From Paragorgia papillata (taxonomy: Eukaryota > Cnidaria > Anthozoa > Scleralcyonacea > Coralliidae): a DNA stretch of 64,000 nucleotides. Positions 1 to 9,612 of this stretch are shown one piece after another. Location: NCBI GenBank assembly GCA_035771165.1, contig JAWNZC010000261.1:1615501-1679500 (forward strand). The letters are read 5' to 3'. How positions within the stretch are numbered: the stretch's first letter is position 1; each line of letters opens with the position of its first letter. Under the pieces are notes generated by a model, which was not told the DNA's origin, did no database searches, and was given only the letters and a program-made list of their open reading frames with translations. Made by a program: the position numbers and the translations under genes.

Positions 1-724
1 AGAAAACAAAAACTACAGATTGAGTGACTTAAATTCAATCATGACCACAAGTTCATCAGTTCAGTAACCACATTTAATCTTCCCATTCTATAATTACAGC
101 ACCGTGTCAGCCTTCGTAAGTGTTTAGGCTTTGATGCCTCGATGATCTTTTAAGACTAACTGAGTGATAATGTCACACCTTGTACTGATTGTTGAAAAGA
201 TCTGACAAGTAAAGTTCAAAATAAACCATATTGTGCATGCGTTATGTCAATGTCGGATCTATACCTATTAAACTTAAAGATCCGGTGTCAGAACTGTATA
301 ACCTGAACCTATTACAGAAGAGGTGTTTGAATTTACACATATTTATGAACATTAAAATAGTAATACTGTCATTTGCACCTAAGTGGAAACACAACCCATC
401 AAAACATGTTTATGTTTTATTAAAACATGTTCAAAAGTTAACTGTTTTGAAATTGACAATGTGGGATTGGCAAGATGTGATTGGCTAAGAGCACAAACAT
501 GTACATATCAAAGGGAAAAATGGAAAACGTTTGTTTGATGTTGAAATAGAACATGTTTTGATGGGCAGTGTTTCCACTTAGGTGCAAATGACTGTATGTA
601 CTACTTTGTTGAAATTATACTACCGTAGAAGCACTCTGAACATGTTAACCCTTTGAAGCCTGAAGACAAGTCTTTAGTATTTTATTCTGGCTAATGCCAG
701 ATGATTTTATTCAGCACAGGGAGA
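1..724. repeat. Direct duplication, copy 1
   Basis: This stretch recurs at 1297-2228 in the same orientation with only scattered differences. The second copy holds about 140 extra bases (around 1597-1730). Copy 1 starts at the window edge, so the duplication may extend further left. It contains a small inverted-repeat element. No convincing coding region is seen. Confidence 0.85.
364..596. mobile_element. MITE-like inverted-repeat element, copy 1
   Basis: The ends are inverted copies of each other: the left begins ACTGTCATTTGCACCTAAG and the right ends with its near complement, extending inward about 40 bases to a TCAAAACATGTT/AACATGTTTTGA pair. About 230 bp, no coding capacity. Confidence 0.7.
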
Positions 725-960
725 GTACAGTGCAGTGCAGTATGGTGCAGTGCAGTATGGTACAGTGCAGTACAGTACTATATGGTACAGTACAGTGCAG
801 TATGGTACAGTGCAGTGCAGTATGGTACAGTACAGTAAAATATGGTACAGTGCAGTACAGTGCAGTATGGTACAGTGCAGTGCAGTATGGTGTACAGTAC
901 AGTTCAGTGCAATATGGCACAGTGCAGTGCAGTACAGCACAGTAAAGTGCAATATACTAG
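719..960. repeat. CAGTA/CAGTG pentamer microsatellite
   Basis: About 240 bases of interspersed CAGTA, CAGTG and TGGTA pentamers directly after duplication copy 1 and absent from copy 2. Open frames on both strands here are a by-product of the repeat, not genes. Confidence 0.9.
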
Positions 961-1296
961 TCTGTAGTGCAGCCAGTACAATGCAGTACAGTACAGATGA
1001 TCACTCGATCTTTAGGTTTAATGGTTATAGATCCAACATTAACATAACGCATGCATAATATCATTTATTTTGACATTGTTTAGTCTTTTGAGTTTTAACC
1101 AAAAGGTCAGTAAGAAAACTCAACTGGTATGGTAAATTTATTCATATTGTTTCTTGTCTGAAAGACACATCGTTGTCAACATCCTCAGTCTTTCAATCTC
1201 TCAAATGATTAAAGTTTAGAAGATAGTTTCGATATTTGACAGAACCTATACCTACACCAAAACATGCTTCCATACACATCCAGTCTGATTCAAAAC

Positions 1297-2228
1297 AGAA
1301 AACAAAAACTACAGATTGAGTGACTTAAATTCAATCATGACCACAAGTTCATCAGTTCAGTAACCACACTTAACCTTCCCATTCTATAATTACAGCACCG
1401 TGTCAGCCTTCGTAAGTGTTTAGGCTTTGATGCCTCGATGATCTATTAAGACTAACTGAGTGATATGTCAGACCTTGTACTGATTGTTGAAAAGATCTGA
1501 CAAGTAAAACTCAAATTAAACCATATTGTGCATGTGTTATGTCAATGTCAGATCTATACCCATTGAACTTAAAGATCCGGTGTCAGAACTATAACCATGA
1601 TGTAACCTTTAAGGCCTTAATGTTATGTGTAACAATACAGTATGTGTAAATTCAAACCACTCAAATACTTTTTCTTAAATACATTTTCTTAAATACATCC
1701 ACTGTTTCTTCAACATTGTACAGGTATAACCATAATCCATTACAGAAGAGGTGTCTGAATTTACACATATTTATAAACACTAAAATTGTAATACAGATAT
1801 TTGTTTAAGCAATAATATCTAATACTGTCATTTGCACCTAAGTGGAAACACCACCTGTCAAAACAATGTTTGTGTTTAATTAAAACATGTTCAAAACTTA
1901 CAATGTAACTGTTTTGAAATTGTCACTGGGTGGCCGTGGGGTTGGCAAGACTTGATTGGCTAAGAGCACAAACATATACGTATCGAAGGGAAACATAATA
2001 TGTTTCCAAGGAAAACTTTTATGTTTGACGTTGAAATAGAACATGTTTTGATGGGCAGTGTTTCCACTTAGGTGCAAACAACTGTAATGTACCACTTTAG
2101 TTTGTTGAAATTATACTACTGTACATGTACAGTAGAAGCAGAACATGTTAGCCCTTTGAAGCCTGAAGACGAGTCTTTAGTATTTTATTCAGGCTAATGC
2201 CAGACGATTTTATTCAGCACAGGGAGAG
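1297..2228. repeat. Direct duplication, copy 2
   Basis: Second copy of the block at 1-724, about 1.3 kb downstream, with an added ~140-base segment. Confidence 0.85.
1824..2086. mobile_element. MITE-like inverted-repeat element, copy 2
   Basis: Counterpart of 364-596 inside the second duplication copy, with the same inverted ends and slightly longer. Confidence 0.7.
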
Positions 2229-4597
2229 GTTCAGGCCTCAAAGGGTTAGTGATTTAAATTAAATCATTAACATGTTCTGCTTTTACAGTAGAATAATTAT
2301 CAAAACTTCTGAGTTCTGACTGATTCCTGCATGTAACAGATAAATTTAATTGCATTGACCATTAAACCATAACTCTTCAATTCTCTCCTTCTGTACATAA
2401 TGATCAAATTGTAGAAATATAATAGTAAATTGCCTCAAATAAGATGTTTTCAGTATTAAAAGACTGTCCAACAATTTTCACCTAACCTTCATTTCATTCA
2501 CAAGTTATTCATAATTATTCACAAATATTTAGCTTACCTTGACTGGAAGATAATAAAAAGCAATCAGAACGTCCAAATATTAAAGTAATCCTCAGAAATA
2601 ATAGGAAATTTCCTTGGTTTTCTAAAGAACATACATAAACGTGTCTTCTGAAATGTTACACAAAAACATGGCGGACAATGACTCGTCCCAGTCCTTTCGC
2701 TCGGACACTTGGTCCTTCTGACGAAAATGCAAAAATTGACTGAAAAATAGGATTTGAGAAAAATGGGAAAATATCTTAATTATTTTCAAAATTTTTTTTA
2801 ATGATAACATGTGTGCGTATTATAATATTGTTTTGATTTTAAATGGGAAAACTGTAAGTTAACTTACCTAAAGTGGTAAACAGCCAATAAATCAAAAACT
2901 TCTTCTGGTGACAAAATAAGCAAGATACAGCTGCAGTCAGGGTATTTCTACATTGTCAGAAACAACTAAATACATATGAGACCTAAATAAAACCTTTACA
3001 ATTCGTCGTTTAAGAAATTTTCTTTTCATGTTACGAAAAGGAACATTTATGTTACAAAAAGGAACCGGTTCCTTTCTGTAACACGACTTTTTGCGATAAA
3101 AACGCAAATAAAAATAAAAGTATTTACCGTAAAATGCTAAAACTTTCTACGAAGCATTACTAGTGCCAGATACAAATGCTCGCTAAATATAAAGTCATTT
3201 GAGCGAGAATTAAACGAAAAACGTTTTCGCTCTAACAATTTGTGCTCTTTTTTAGAGTGGCAGGTCTTGTAAAGGTATAACAAAATTACCACGAGATTAT
3301 TTCTCCTCGTAATTTTTTAACCAAATGTGTAGAGGATGGACAAGGGTATAATAGCATCGATAAGGATGCTTGCTACCGTTCACCCTTACGTATTTCGGGG
3401 GGAAAAGGGGGAAAATTGAGCGATTGCGCGGCCTGGTTCCTTTTTGTAACAATTAAAAATTTTCACGGTTTTGCTATGGAGCAGATATGTTAAAAAGTAC
3501 TATTTTCCAAGTGCTTTACCAAAGTATCGGAAATATTTATCAAATTTTGAAAATAAGGGTGCATTTGAAACTGATGTTACAATAAGGACCACCGGTTCAT
3601 CTAAGAATGAATGAATGACTTTATTTAAACTTGGATTTATAAGTAGCTCATGAAGATAGTCCAGCCCAACCGTCTGTTATCAGGATAACTCGCAAAATAC
3701 CCCACAGGTTTTGGTAAAAGTTTGTGGAAAGGATCAAACCTTTCAATTTTGGTACGAGTGCAATGCAAGCATTTTCAGTTCATTCATACATGTGTAAGCC
3801 TTGTGAGCCATCAGTTGGTTCGTTTAATACAAAGGGAGCTTAAGTAAATATAACGCCAACGCCAACGACGCGCCGGCCTTAATACAATAGAATTTTCCTC
3901 ATTCAATACTACGTAAATGGATTCCTCGTTTCTGCTAGAAAAAGCTGTCGTCGTCCTATAGCTTTATTTGGGCTCCTTATTTTTAACTACTAACAACAAT
4001 CAACATAGTCATTTTAGAGATTTCCCTTGGTGCTGCACGATAACTAAAGAAGTAGAGTTTTCTTGCATCATTTGGCGTGGTTTTCATGTACAATATTGAA
4101 ACGATATAATTATTTCCACTCATTTATAAAGATGCCAATAAGTTGAAAGAAACTGAAACATTAATTTTAGCCAGTAGTTTACATCATCAAATCTTGTCAA
4201 TTTTGAAATAGCTTTTGTTTACAGTTATTTTGTTTTAAACAAATACCAATAAACAATTTAACGATCTTACTGTTAATTATTTTCATTATAACCATTTTGT
4301 AGCCATTTTTGTTTTCTGTAGAACGTATTTGGCTTGCCTAAACGTTCAATTTCTTCTGTCATTTGCCTACTCCATTAAATTTAGGCGCCATTGTTGTTGC
4401 TAATTAACAGAACAACCGCTGGCTCTATACAAATCATTATTTGTTACATACTTAATTACACGTTTTGTGATTGGTCAATTTGGTTAAAAGTAAGCTTTTC
4501 ATTGCCTTATCACCAAAAGTTTCTTTTAACAATTAGTCTGAGTTTTCTACGAGCTGAAAGACGAGGCGAAGCCGAGTTGACTATATCTTCTCGTGTG
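2229..4597. other. No gene seen
   Basis: AT-rich non-coding-looking host sequence. Open frames are short and uncharacteristic. A self-complementary GGAACCGGTTCC lies near 3061. No RNA gene, splice pattern or transposon end was recognised up to the Polinton target duplication. Confidence 0.6.
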
Positions 4598-4603
4598 CAG
4601 ATA
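4598..4603. repeat. Polinton target-site duplication, left
   Basis: CAGATA immediately outside the left inverted repeat is repeated exactly outside the right one (22532-22537). Six-base duplications are characteristic of Polinton/Maverick integration. Confidence 0.93.
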
Positions 4604-4923
4604 AGTAGTAGTATTATGTATGTTCTGTCCCCACTTTTTTAAATTTACACAAAAGACCATGATTCTCTCTTTCATTGCAACGCCATTTAGTAATTTGAAT
4701 TCATATCTTATAAAAATATGAATTTCCCCATCCCATCCCATCCCATCCCATTCCTAACCCAACCCCCATCCCTAACCCAACCCCCATCCCCAACCCAACC
4801 CACCCCATCCCAACCCACCCAACATTTTTAAGCCCCGCACGGCACACGCCAATGGCCGATCGCCAATGTACTAACTCCATCTTTGCCGATAATCCTTTTG
4901 TCGTCATTTGCCGAAAGTGCAAT
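4604..4923. repeat. Left terminal inverted repeat
   Basis: 320 bases matching the reverse complement of 22212-22531 essentially throughout. It begins AGTAGTAG. It contains a small hairpin (4698-4724) and a C-rich tract (complement: runs of GGGTTGGG, GGGTTAGG and GGGATGGG). Its inner end carries a non-functional antisense copy of the last codons of the polymerase gene. Confidence 0.97.
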
Positions 4924-4950
4924 TTTGTAAAATAATGGTTTAAATAAAAA

Positions 4951-5703
4951 ATGAGTATACACTATGGTTATGACAAATATTATGACAAACATAAAATTGT
5001 GTTACCAGATCAAAAACAATATAAAACTGTTTTCGATGTTAACTTGTTAAGAGCGGTAAAAACTGGAGACTCTTCTAAAGGAGTTAGAGTTGGAAGAGTG
5101 CAAGACAATGAGTATTCTCTTTTTCAAAGCGAATATAAAAGAGGACCGATACCTGGATTAGATTTTATACAAAATACCAGAAAGTGTTTTATGATATTTA
5201 AATGTCCGGAAATGGTTAACATTAACATTTCTATATTTATTGTGTTACGCGTTATTGGCAGCACCAACAATTCAGGAAAATGGGCGTACATTATTGGCAA
5301 CGATAATGGTGGATACGATAAATTCATTGGATACAAAACTGGAACGACAAACCAACTATCGTATGGAGGAGGCTTTCCTGTTAAAGAGTACAATTGTACA
5401 ATTCAAAGTGATGTTAGTATTTTTAAAAAACATTTAATTTCATGTCATTGGTTATTAATCGGAAGTTGTATATACATTAATGGAGTAAAGTCGGCAGATT
5501 CAGATTTTTTCGCAAACCCAAAAACCATTGGTGAAACATGTGGAACAATTTTTGTGAACGATAGATTTACGGGGACCACTGGACCGCTATCGAAACCTTT
5601 TACAGGAGAGATTTACGATATCAAGGTAATTAGCGGATTTTTAAAACAGGATGATATAAAGGAAATAAGCAGCGGTATTATAAAAGATCATGAAATTTCA
5701 TAA
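4951..5703 (+). CDS. LamG/concanavalin-like protein, probable capsid spike
   Basis: 250 residues, first gene inside the left inverted repeat. The C-terminal half (about 165-245) has the look of a LamG/concanavalin-type jelly roll: an 'IYINGV' strand, a glycine-rich turn, then 'FTGEIYDIKVI' followed by a short helix. The N-terminal ~90 residues match nothing I recognise. Such sheet-rich lectin-like proteins often serve as virion attachment or spike proteins, so a role in host-surface binding is inferred only. The start fits a late-type TTTAAATAAAAA context right before the ATG. A perfect hairpin follows the stop by about 20 bases and is shared with the convergent gene downstream. The frame is intact. 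Confidence 0.75.
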   Translation: MSIHYGYDKYYDKHKIVLPDQKQYKTVFDVNLLRAVKTGDSSKGVRVGRVQDNEYSLFQSEYKRGPIPGLDFIQNTRKCFMIFKCPEMVNINISIFIVLRVIGSTNNSGKWAYIIGNDNGGYDKFIGYKTGTTNQLSYGGGFPVKEYNCTIQSDVSIFKKHLISCHWLLIGSCIYINGVKSADSDFFANPKTIGETCGTIFVNDRFTGTTGPLSKPFTGEIYDIKVISGFLKQDDIKEISSGIIKDHEIS

Positions 5704-5722
5704 TCATAAAAAAACCCACCAG

Positions 5723-5749
5723 AATTCCTAAGATTTTTTCTTAGGAATT
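5723..5749. terminator. Hairpin 3'-end signal between convergent genes
   Basis: Perfect 10-bp stem AATTCCTAAG/CTTAGGAATT around a 7-base loop ATTTTTT, between the ends of two convergent genes. Stem and loop closely match the hairpin at 7601-7627. Probable transcript end signal. Confidence 0.65.
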
Positions 5750-5762
5750 TTTACTCCTTTAC

Positions 5763-6116
5763 CTACCAATGAAATATATTTCTATCAATAGTTGTTGAAC
5801 CACAAACACTTCTTTTTCTAGGTCTACGCCGATGATGTTCAAACATAAGTTCGGTGATATAAATACCAGCATTAGTACCATTAGGACCCTGAAAGATCAT
5901 TTCATTTATAAGCATTTTAAATGTTAACCTTAATGCATGAGAAAGTCCTTCACGTTGTGGATGTTGTTGAAGTGTTTCTATAAAGGCATACAACTTTTCA
6001 AGTAGCTTAGGTGTAATGAAAAGGGTAGTACACTTTTTAAAATTTCTTAGAGCCGGCATTTTCTTTTGTAATATTAGATCTTGAAATGCAGTAACTGTTT
6101 TATCCATTAAATTCAT
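5763..6116 (-). CDS. Unknown small protein under an early-type promoter
   Basis: 117 residues, mostly helical-looking, with a basic 'HHRRRPRKR' stretch near residue 95 and no membrane segment. I do not recognise the family. The reason to call it a gene is its start: the early-type motif TATAATAAAAG (complement of 6121-6131) lies four bases before the ATG, back to back with the equivalent motif of the next gene. Its stop runs toward the shared hairpin at 5723-5749. The basic patch would suit nucleic-acid binding or nuclear targeting, but that is speculation. Confidence 0.6.
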   Translation of the reverse strand: MNLMDKTVTAFQDLILQKKMPALRNFKKCTTLFITPKLLEKLYAFIETLQQHPQREGLSHALRLTFKMLINEMIFQGPNGTNAGIYITELMFEHHRRRPRKRSVCGSTTIDRNIFHW

Positions 6117-6120
6117 ATCC

Positions 6121-6154
6121 CTTTTATTATAGTGGTAAAAGAGATATAATAAAG
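6121..6154. promoter_or_regulatory. Divergent pair of early-type promoters
   Basis: Complement of 6121-6131 reads TATAATAAAAG and serves the minus-strand gene starting at 6116. 6145-6154 reads TATAATAAAG and serves the plus-strand gene starting at 6159. Each ends four bases before its ATG. Confidence 0.7.
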
Positions 6155-6158
6155 AAAC

Positions 6159-6971
6159 ATGATTGAAACATTAAAGTTTTACATTAGTCAACTTTCACCA
6201 AAACGGGCAAAAATTTGCTCAAAATCTTGGTGGACTGTTGGCTACATAATTTACAAACAAACCGAAGGAAGTGAAGAAGGTCGTGATCTTTGGCATGAGT
6301 TTTCAGCACAGGATATAGATGATTACACTAATAATGTTTGTGATAAGAAATGGGAATCCTTTAAGAAAGCCTGTTATCCTATTCCTTTCCGTACACTTAC
6401 ATCCTATGTGAATGAAGATGGTGGTACGATATACAACCCAGACCATAACCATTTTGTTGAGGACAGTGAAGTGCGAAACTTTGTTTACTCAATCATAATA
6501 CCAAAGCTTTCAATACGGAGAATGAGAAACAGGATTGCTCTTAATAACTTATGTTCTGCAATGTTTCATATGTCCTCAGGAAAAGATAGGGATGCAATGT
6601 TAAAAGTTTGTAAGCGGATTAAAGACGAACGGTCGTCGAAGGCGACTCCGCTACGCTCCGCTACGCAGCTAAAAGAAACTTTTATTGCGAGCTGGGATCT
6701 TAAGAGTTTTATCCATTGCAACACAATTAATGATATTATTTGTTGGCATAATAGCGATGAGAAAGAAAAACCTTATCCAAGAGCAACCGGTATTAAAGTA
6801 TATTCCCTTGGAGATCCACTTTGGTTAGAACAAACCACTAACTACTTGAAATCTTTCGACAGCGCAGGTTATACGCCAAGATATTTTAAGGTAAGTGCAG
6901 AAGAGCGTGAGAATTTAAAATTAGCCATAGCAAAACGTAATCATGCAAAATTGCTCGCTTCTTTGTTTTAA
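6159..6971 (+). CDS. PriCT-2-like domain protein, long form
   Basis: 270 residues. Residues about 22-70 ('SWWTVGYIIYK...GRDLWHEFSA...KKWESF') follow the pattern of the PriCT-2 domain that normally sits at the C-terminus of primase-helicase proteins of viruses and plasmids: Trp-x-x-hydrophobic-Gly, a Gly-x-x-Leu-Trp core, then Cys-x-x-x-Trp. No primase or helicase motif accompanies it. The remaining ~200 residues are unrecognised. Residues about 160-170 are encoded by a GC-rich, partly repetitive insert (6630-6670) unlike the surrounding AT-rich sequence. The gene has an early-type promoter and heads a tandem run of three related genes. A role in replication or replication control is plausible from the domain but unproven. 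Confidence 0.7.
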   Translation: MIETLKFYISQLSPKRAKICSKSWWTVGYIIYKQTEGSEEGRDLWHEFSAQDIDDYTNNVCDKKWESFKKACYPIPFRTLTSYVNEDGGTIYNPDHNHFVEDSEVRNFVYSIIIPKLSIRRMRNRIALNNLCSAMFHMSSGKDRDAMLKVCKRIKDERSSKATPLRSATQLKETFIASWDLKSFIHCNTINDIICWHNSDEKEKPYPRATGIKVYSLGDPLWLEQTTNYLKSFDSAGYTPRYFKVSAEERENLKLAIAKRNHAKLLASLF

Positions 6972-6979
6972 AAAATGTA

Positions 6980-6990
6980 TATAATAAAAG
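6980..6990 (+). promoter_or_regulatory. Early-type promoter motif
   Basis: Exact TATAATAAAAG ending four bases before the ATG at 6995. Confidence 0.7.
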
Positions 6991-6994
6991 AGAT

Positions 6995-7240
6995 ATGTTA
7001 GTTAATAACAATTTTATTAAGTTTGCGACAAAATGTGAATTTAGAAGCAAAACCTGGTTTGATATTGGGAAACTTATTTACAAACTTTCAGAAGGAAGTG
7101 ATGAAGGTTACAGACTTTGGGTGATGTATAGCAAAATGGATCAAGAAAACTTCGATGATTACTATTGTCATGAATACTGGGATTATTTAGTTTCTTATGC
7201 TTATAGTGAATCCGAGATTAAAAAAAGCGATGATTGTTAG
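6995..7240 (+). CDS. Stand-alone PriCT-2-like small protein 1
   Basis: 81 residues, essentially only the PriCT-2-like domain: 'KTWFDIGKLIYKLSEG...GYRLWVMYS...CHEYWDYL' parallels the N-terminal part of the 270-residue neighbour and the next gene. It has its own early-type promoter and a hairpin (7269-7296) after the stop, so it looks like an independent transcription unit made by tandem duplication. The function is unknown. By analogy with primase C-terminal domains it may bind replication proteins or nucleic acid. Confidence 0.7.
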   Translation: MLVNNNFIKFATKCEFRSKTWFDIGKLIYKLSEGSDEGYRLWVMYSKMDQENFDDYYCHEYWDYLVSYAYSESEIKKSDDC

Positions 7241-7268
7241 CAAGTGGAACAACAAAACGATTAATTTA

Positions 7269-7296
7269 AATTTCTAAGAAAAATTTTTTAGAAATT
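7269..7296. terminator. Hairpin 3'-end signal
   Basis: Stem AATTTCTA/TAGAAATT, extended inward by A/T pairs, about 28 bases after the stop at 7240. Same general design as the other gene-end hairpins. Confidence 0.6.
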
Positions 7297-7323
7297 GAGT
7301 TTTTTTATTTATTTTTAAAATAC

Positions 7324-7333
7324 ATTATAAAAG
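7324..7333 (+). promoter_or_regulatory. Early-type promoter motif, variant
   Basis: ATTATAAAAG, a close variant of the early motif, four bases before the ATG at 7338. Confidence 0.55.
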
Positions 7334-7337
7334 GAAG

Positions 7338-7577
7338 ATGATGGTTAAAGACAATCTTAAAAATGTTGCTAATTGCTGTTTTGGTAGTAACACATGGATT
7401 AGTATTGGTAAACAGATATACAAGCTTTTTAATGGTGATGAAAAAGGGTATAGAGTTTGGAAAATGTATAGCCAAATGGATATCAACCGTTTTAATGAGG
7501 AGTATTGCAGAAATGTTTGGAATGAATTACTAAAAGAAAAAAATGGTGAACCGGATGATATTCCAGAATGGTGGTAG
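7338..7577 (+). CDS. Stand-alone PriCT-2-like small protein 2
   Basis: 79 residues, third tandem member of the PriCT-2-like set: 'NTWISIGKQIYKLFNG...GYRVWKMYS...CRNVWNELL'. It is closer to the 81-residue neighbour than to the long form. It has an early-type promoter variant and a perfect 7-base-loop hairpin just after the stop. ATG at 7341 is an alternative start one codon later; 7338 gives the usual spacing. The fold assignment rests on the Trp/Gly/Cys spacing shared by all three paralogues. Confidence 0.68.
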   Translation: MMVKDNLKNVANCCFGSNTWISIGKQIYKLFNGDEKGYRVWKMYSQMDINRFNEEYCRNVWNELLKEKNGEPDDIPEWW

Positions 7578-7600
7578 TGTGACAAGTGATAGCTGGTTTA

Positions 7601-7627
7601 AATTTCTAAGATTTTTTCTTAGAAATT
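7601..7627. terminator. Hairpin 3'-end signal between convergent genes
   Basis: Perfect 10-bp stem AATTTCTAAG/CTTAGAAATT with loop ATTTTTT, between the plus-strand gene ending at 7577 and the minus-strand gene ending at 7654. The loop is identical to that at 5733-5739. Confidence 0.68.
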
Positions 7628-7653
7628 TTTATTACAAAGTGTGAGACGACGGT

Positions 7654-8055
7654 TTATATTAATTTGTGTAGTAACCATCCACCTCCTCCTCCCATTAATC
7701 CAACCGCCATAATTTGATATTTTTTCATTTCATCTGACGGTTGATAGAAATTTTCTAACCTTGGAGGAGGTATTTCGCGTTGTTGTTGTATCTTTTTGAG
7801 TTCACTGAATGCTTTGTTGGTTTCCTTCATATCGCTTTTTGCGTCGTAAATTTCTGTTCTTAATTGTCTTTCTTTGTCTTTTCTTGCTGTTTCTTTTTCT
7901 AGATATTCTTCTTTTGATTTTGAAAGTTCTTCCATTGCGAGGTTGTGTCTTTTGGTTTCTTCTTGATAACCTTTTTTGTTAAATGTTGAGAATAAATATC
8001 CCGCACCTGCAAAAGCAACTGCATTGAATAATCCTCCTGCAATCATTGAAGCCAT
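7654..8055 (-). CDS. Membrane/coiled-coil virion-type protein
   Basis: 133 residues. An N-terminal hydrophobic segment (about 1-22, rich in Ala/Gly), a long charged coiled coil (about 30-95), and a C-terminal Gly-rich hydrophobic end (about 112-133) containing a run of five glycines. Two hydrophobic ends separated by a coiled coil would suit a structural protein lining an internal membrane or capsid interior. The specific family is not recognised. The start has a late-type AGTATAAATAAAC context, grouping it with the structural genes. It is the first of three minus-strand genes ending near the PriCT-2 block. Confidence 0.65.
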   Translation of the reverse strand: MASMIAGGLFNAVAFAGAGYLFSTFNKKGYQEETKRHNLAMEELSKSKEEYLEKETARKDKERQLRTEIYDAKSDMKETNKAFSELKKIQQQREIPPPRLENFYQPSDEMKKYQIMAVGLMGGGGGWLLHKLI

Positions 8056-8062
8056 TGTTTAT

Positions 8063-8290
8063 TTATACTTTTAATTCTTTTGGAATGTATCCGGCTGTTT
8101 GTCCTTTTTTAATTAGAAAGCTGCCTACTGCAACAGCCACAGCCAGTTTTGCAGTTTCTTTTAGACTGGCTGGCGCAGCCAGAGGTTGTCCTGTTAAACG
8201 TTTAGATGCCATACTCACAGCTACAGCTCCTGCTGTAACTAGTGCAGCATTGTATAAATCTTGAAATACTTCAGTTTTACTAACACTCAT
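8063..8290 (-). CDS. Small two-helix membrane protein
   Basis: 75 residues with two Ala/Val-rich hydrophobic helices (about 12-28 and 46-61) separated by a short basic loop; C-terminus 'GYIPKELKV'. The start is in a TAATAAATG late-type context. Its stop is only a few bases from the ATG of the next minus-strand gene. A GC-rich self-complementary CTGGCTGGCGCAGCCAG near 8164-8182 lies within the coding sequence between the helices. Probably a minor virion membrane protein; function inferred from size, topology and context only. Confidence 0.62.
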   Translation of the reverse strand: MSVSKTEVFQDLYNAALVTAGAVAVSMASKRLTGQPLAAPASLKETAKLAVAVAVGSFLIKKGQTAGYIPKELKV

Positions 8291-8306
8291 TTATTAGGGT
8301 AAAAAA

Positions 8307-9575
8307 TCAAAGATTTCCGTAAAAATTTTTTTGGTTTTTATAGAGAATATAGGCAAATGCAACTGATAACATCCACAAATTTTTTGCCAACCAAGCTATT
8401 CCCTTTGCACCCCACGTTAACGCTGTTGCAAGCATATTTATAAGCGGAACTAATACTGGCAAAGCAGCTTTTGCTAGTTTAGCTACTGCTTTTGCGATAG
8501 CCCCTGTTGCTTTCGCAGCTGAAACTACACCTTTTCTTCCAGCCAAAACTACCGCCGTGACAATTCCGGCAATGGTAACAGCTACCACAGCTAGAGATCC
8601 AAGGTTTTCTTTTGCAAATTTTTTAAATTTTTCGTATTTTGTAAGATCATCTTCGTTAATCATCTCATTTGTTTTTTCGCTAATTGGTCTTTGATTATGT
8701 TTAAGTCTAATTTCGTCAGCTTTTAGTTTTGCAACATCTGAGATGTCTTTGTATATAGCTTTTTTTCTTACGTCAACCTCGGCTTCTGATTTGTCCCTCC
8801 AGTACTCAACAGCTATGTCAACAGCGTCTAAATTTTCTATATTGTTTGTCGCTAGTATTCCACCAAGTTCTCTTAACTCTTCATCATTAAGCTGTGTTCT
8901 ATCAACCGCGTTGTTGTTGTTTGTTATCTCGTCTTGGATTCTATCGATAATGTTTGCTCTAATTCCGTTAACATTAGATGTTCCAGGTAAAATACCAACA
9001 GTTTCCTCAATAGCGCCATTTGCTGTTTTACTATGTTCAAGTCGTGCTTTTTCCATGATGCTACTATACTCTTGCACAGTATTTCTAATTTTTTCATTAC
9101 TACTTAGCACAAAGTTATTTCCTTTTTTAACAACAACTTTAACATCATTGTAAAGTATTCCGTTTACCTTTCCGGTTTTTTCACTTACAGAAATTAAACT
9201 TTTGTCTATTAACTTTTTTGAAGCAGGTCCATCTTTCATTACCACCTCAAGGTTAAACTCATTACGAAAAAATGTTTTTCGTGTTCTTGTAATTCTTCGC
9301 CTTTCAGCGGTCTCCCACCGCTTACGCCTGTTTTGTATTGTGTTTTCTTCCTCGTTTTCTTCTGTATTATTTGCATCTTCTTCTTGCAACCACTCATCAG
9401 GATTAAATGGTCTTAGGTCTGTTCTACCATCCAGATCAATGTTGTCATCATAATCATCGAAGTCATCATAATCATCGAAGTCATTATAATCGTTGTCTAT
9501 AAAGCTTGTTTCTTCTTCTATTATTCTTTCCATTTCATTGTTTTCACCAAAAGTGTCAAATTCAAATCCTTCCAT
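8307..9575 (-). CDS. Large acidic-headed membrane protein, probable virion component
   Basis: 422 residues. The N-terminal ~80 are strongly acidic, with repeated 'DDYDDFDD'-type stretches. A basic Arg/Lys-rich patch follows (about 84-105), then a charged middle region. The C-terminal ~100 residues hold a hydrophobic segment (about 326-346), Ala/Lys-rich amphipathic helices and further hydrophobic stretches up to the end. I do not recognise the family. Length, late-type start (AAATAAAATG) and position between the other membrane proteins and the integrase suggest a structural or membrane-active virion protein. The frame is intact. Confidence 0.65.
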   Translation of the reverse strand: MEGFEFDTFGENNEMERIIEEETSFIDNDYNDFDDYDDFDDYDDNIDLDGRTDLRPFNPDEWLQEEDANNTEENEEENTIQNRRKRWETAERRRITRTRKTFFRNEFNLEVVMKDGPASKKLIDKSLISVSEKTGKVNGILYNDVKVVVKKGNNFVLSSNEKIRNTVQEYSSIMEKARLEHSKTANGAIEETVGILPGTSNVNGIRANIIDRIQDEITNNNNAVDRTQLNDEELRELGGILATNNIENLDAVDIAVEYWRDKSEAEVDVRKKAIYKDISDVAKLKADEIRLKHNQRPISEKTNEMINEDDLTKYEKFKKFAKENLGSLAVVAVTIAGIVTAVVLAGRKGVVSAAKATGAIAKAVAKLAKAALPVLVPLINMLATALTWGAKGIAWLAKNLWMLSVAFAYILYKNQKNFYGNL

Positions 9576-9612
9576 TTTATTTGTGAGCGAAATAAAAAGA
9601 TTTCGCGTGGGT

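Noticed and set aside
694..1058. Small Cys/Tyr-rich proteins on both strands
   Set aside because: Product of the CAGTA/CAGTG microsatellite.
2667..2720. Short start 'MADNDSSQSFRSD' that looks like a first exon
   Set aside because: Stops after 17 codons with no splice donor before the stop and no partner exon.
4701..4922. Minus-strand frame in the left inverted repeat rich in Gly/Val/Met
   Set aside because: It mirrors the polymerase gene end and the G-rich tract of the inverted repeat; no promoter motif.
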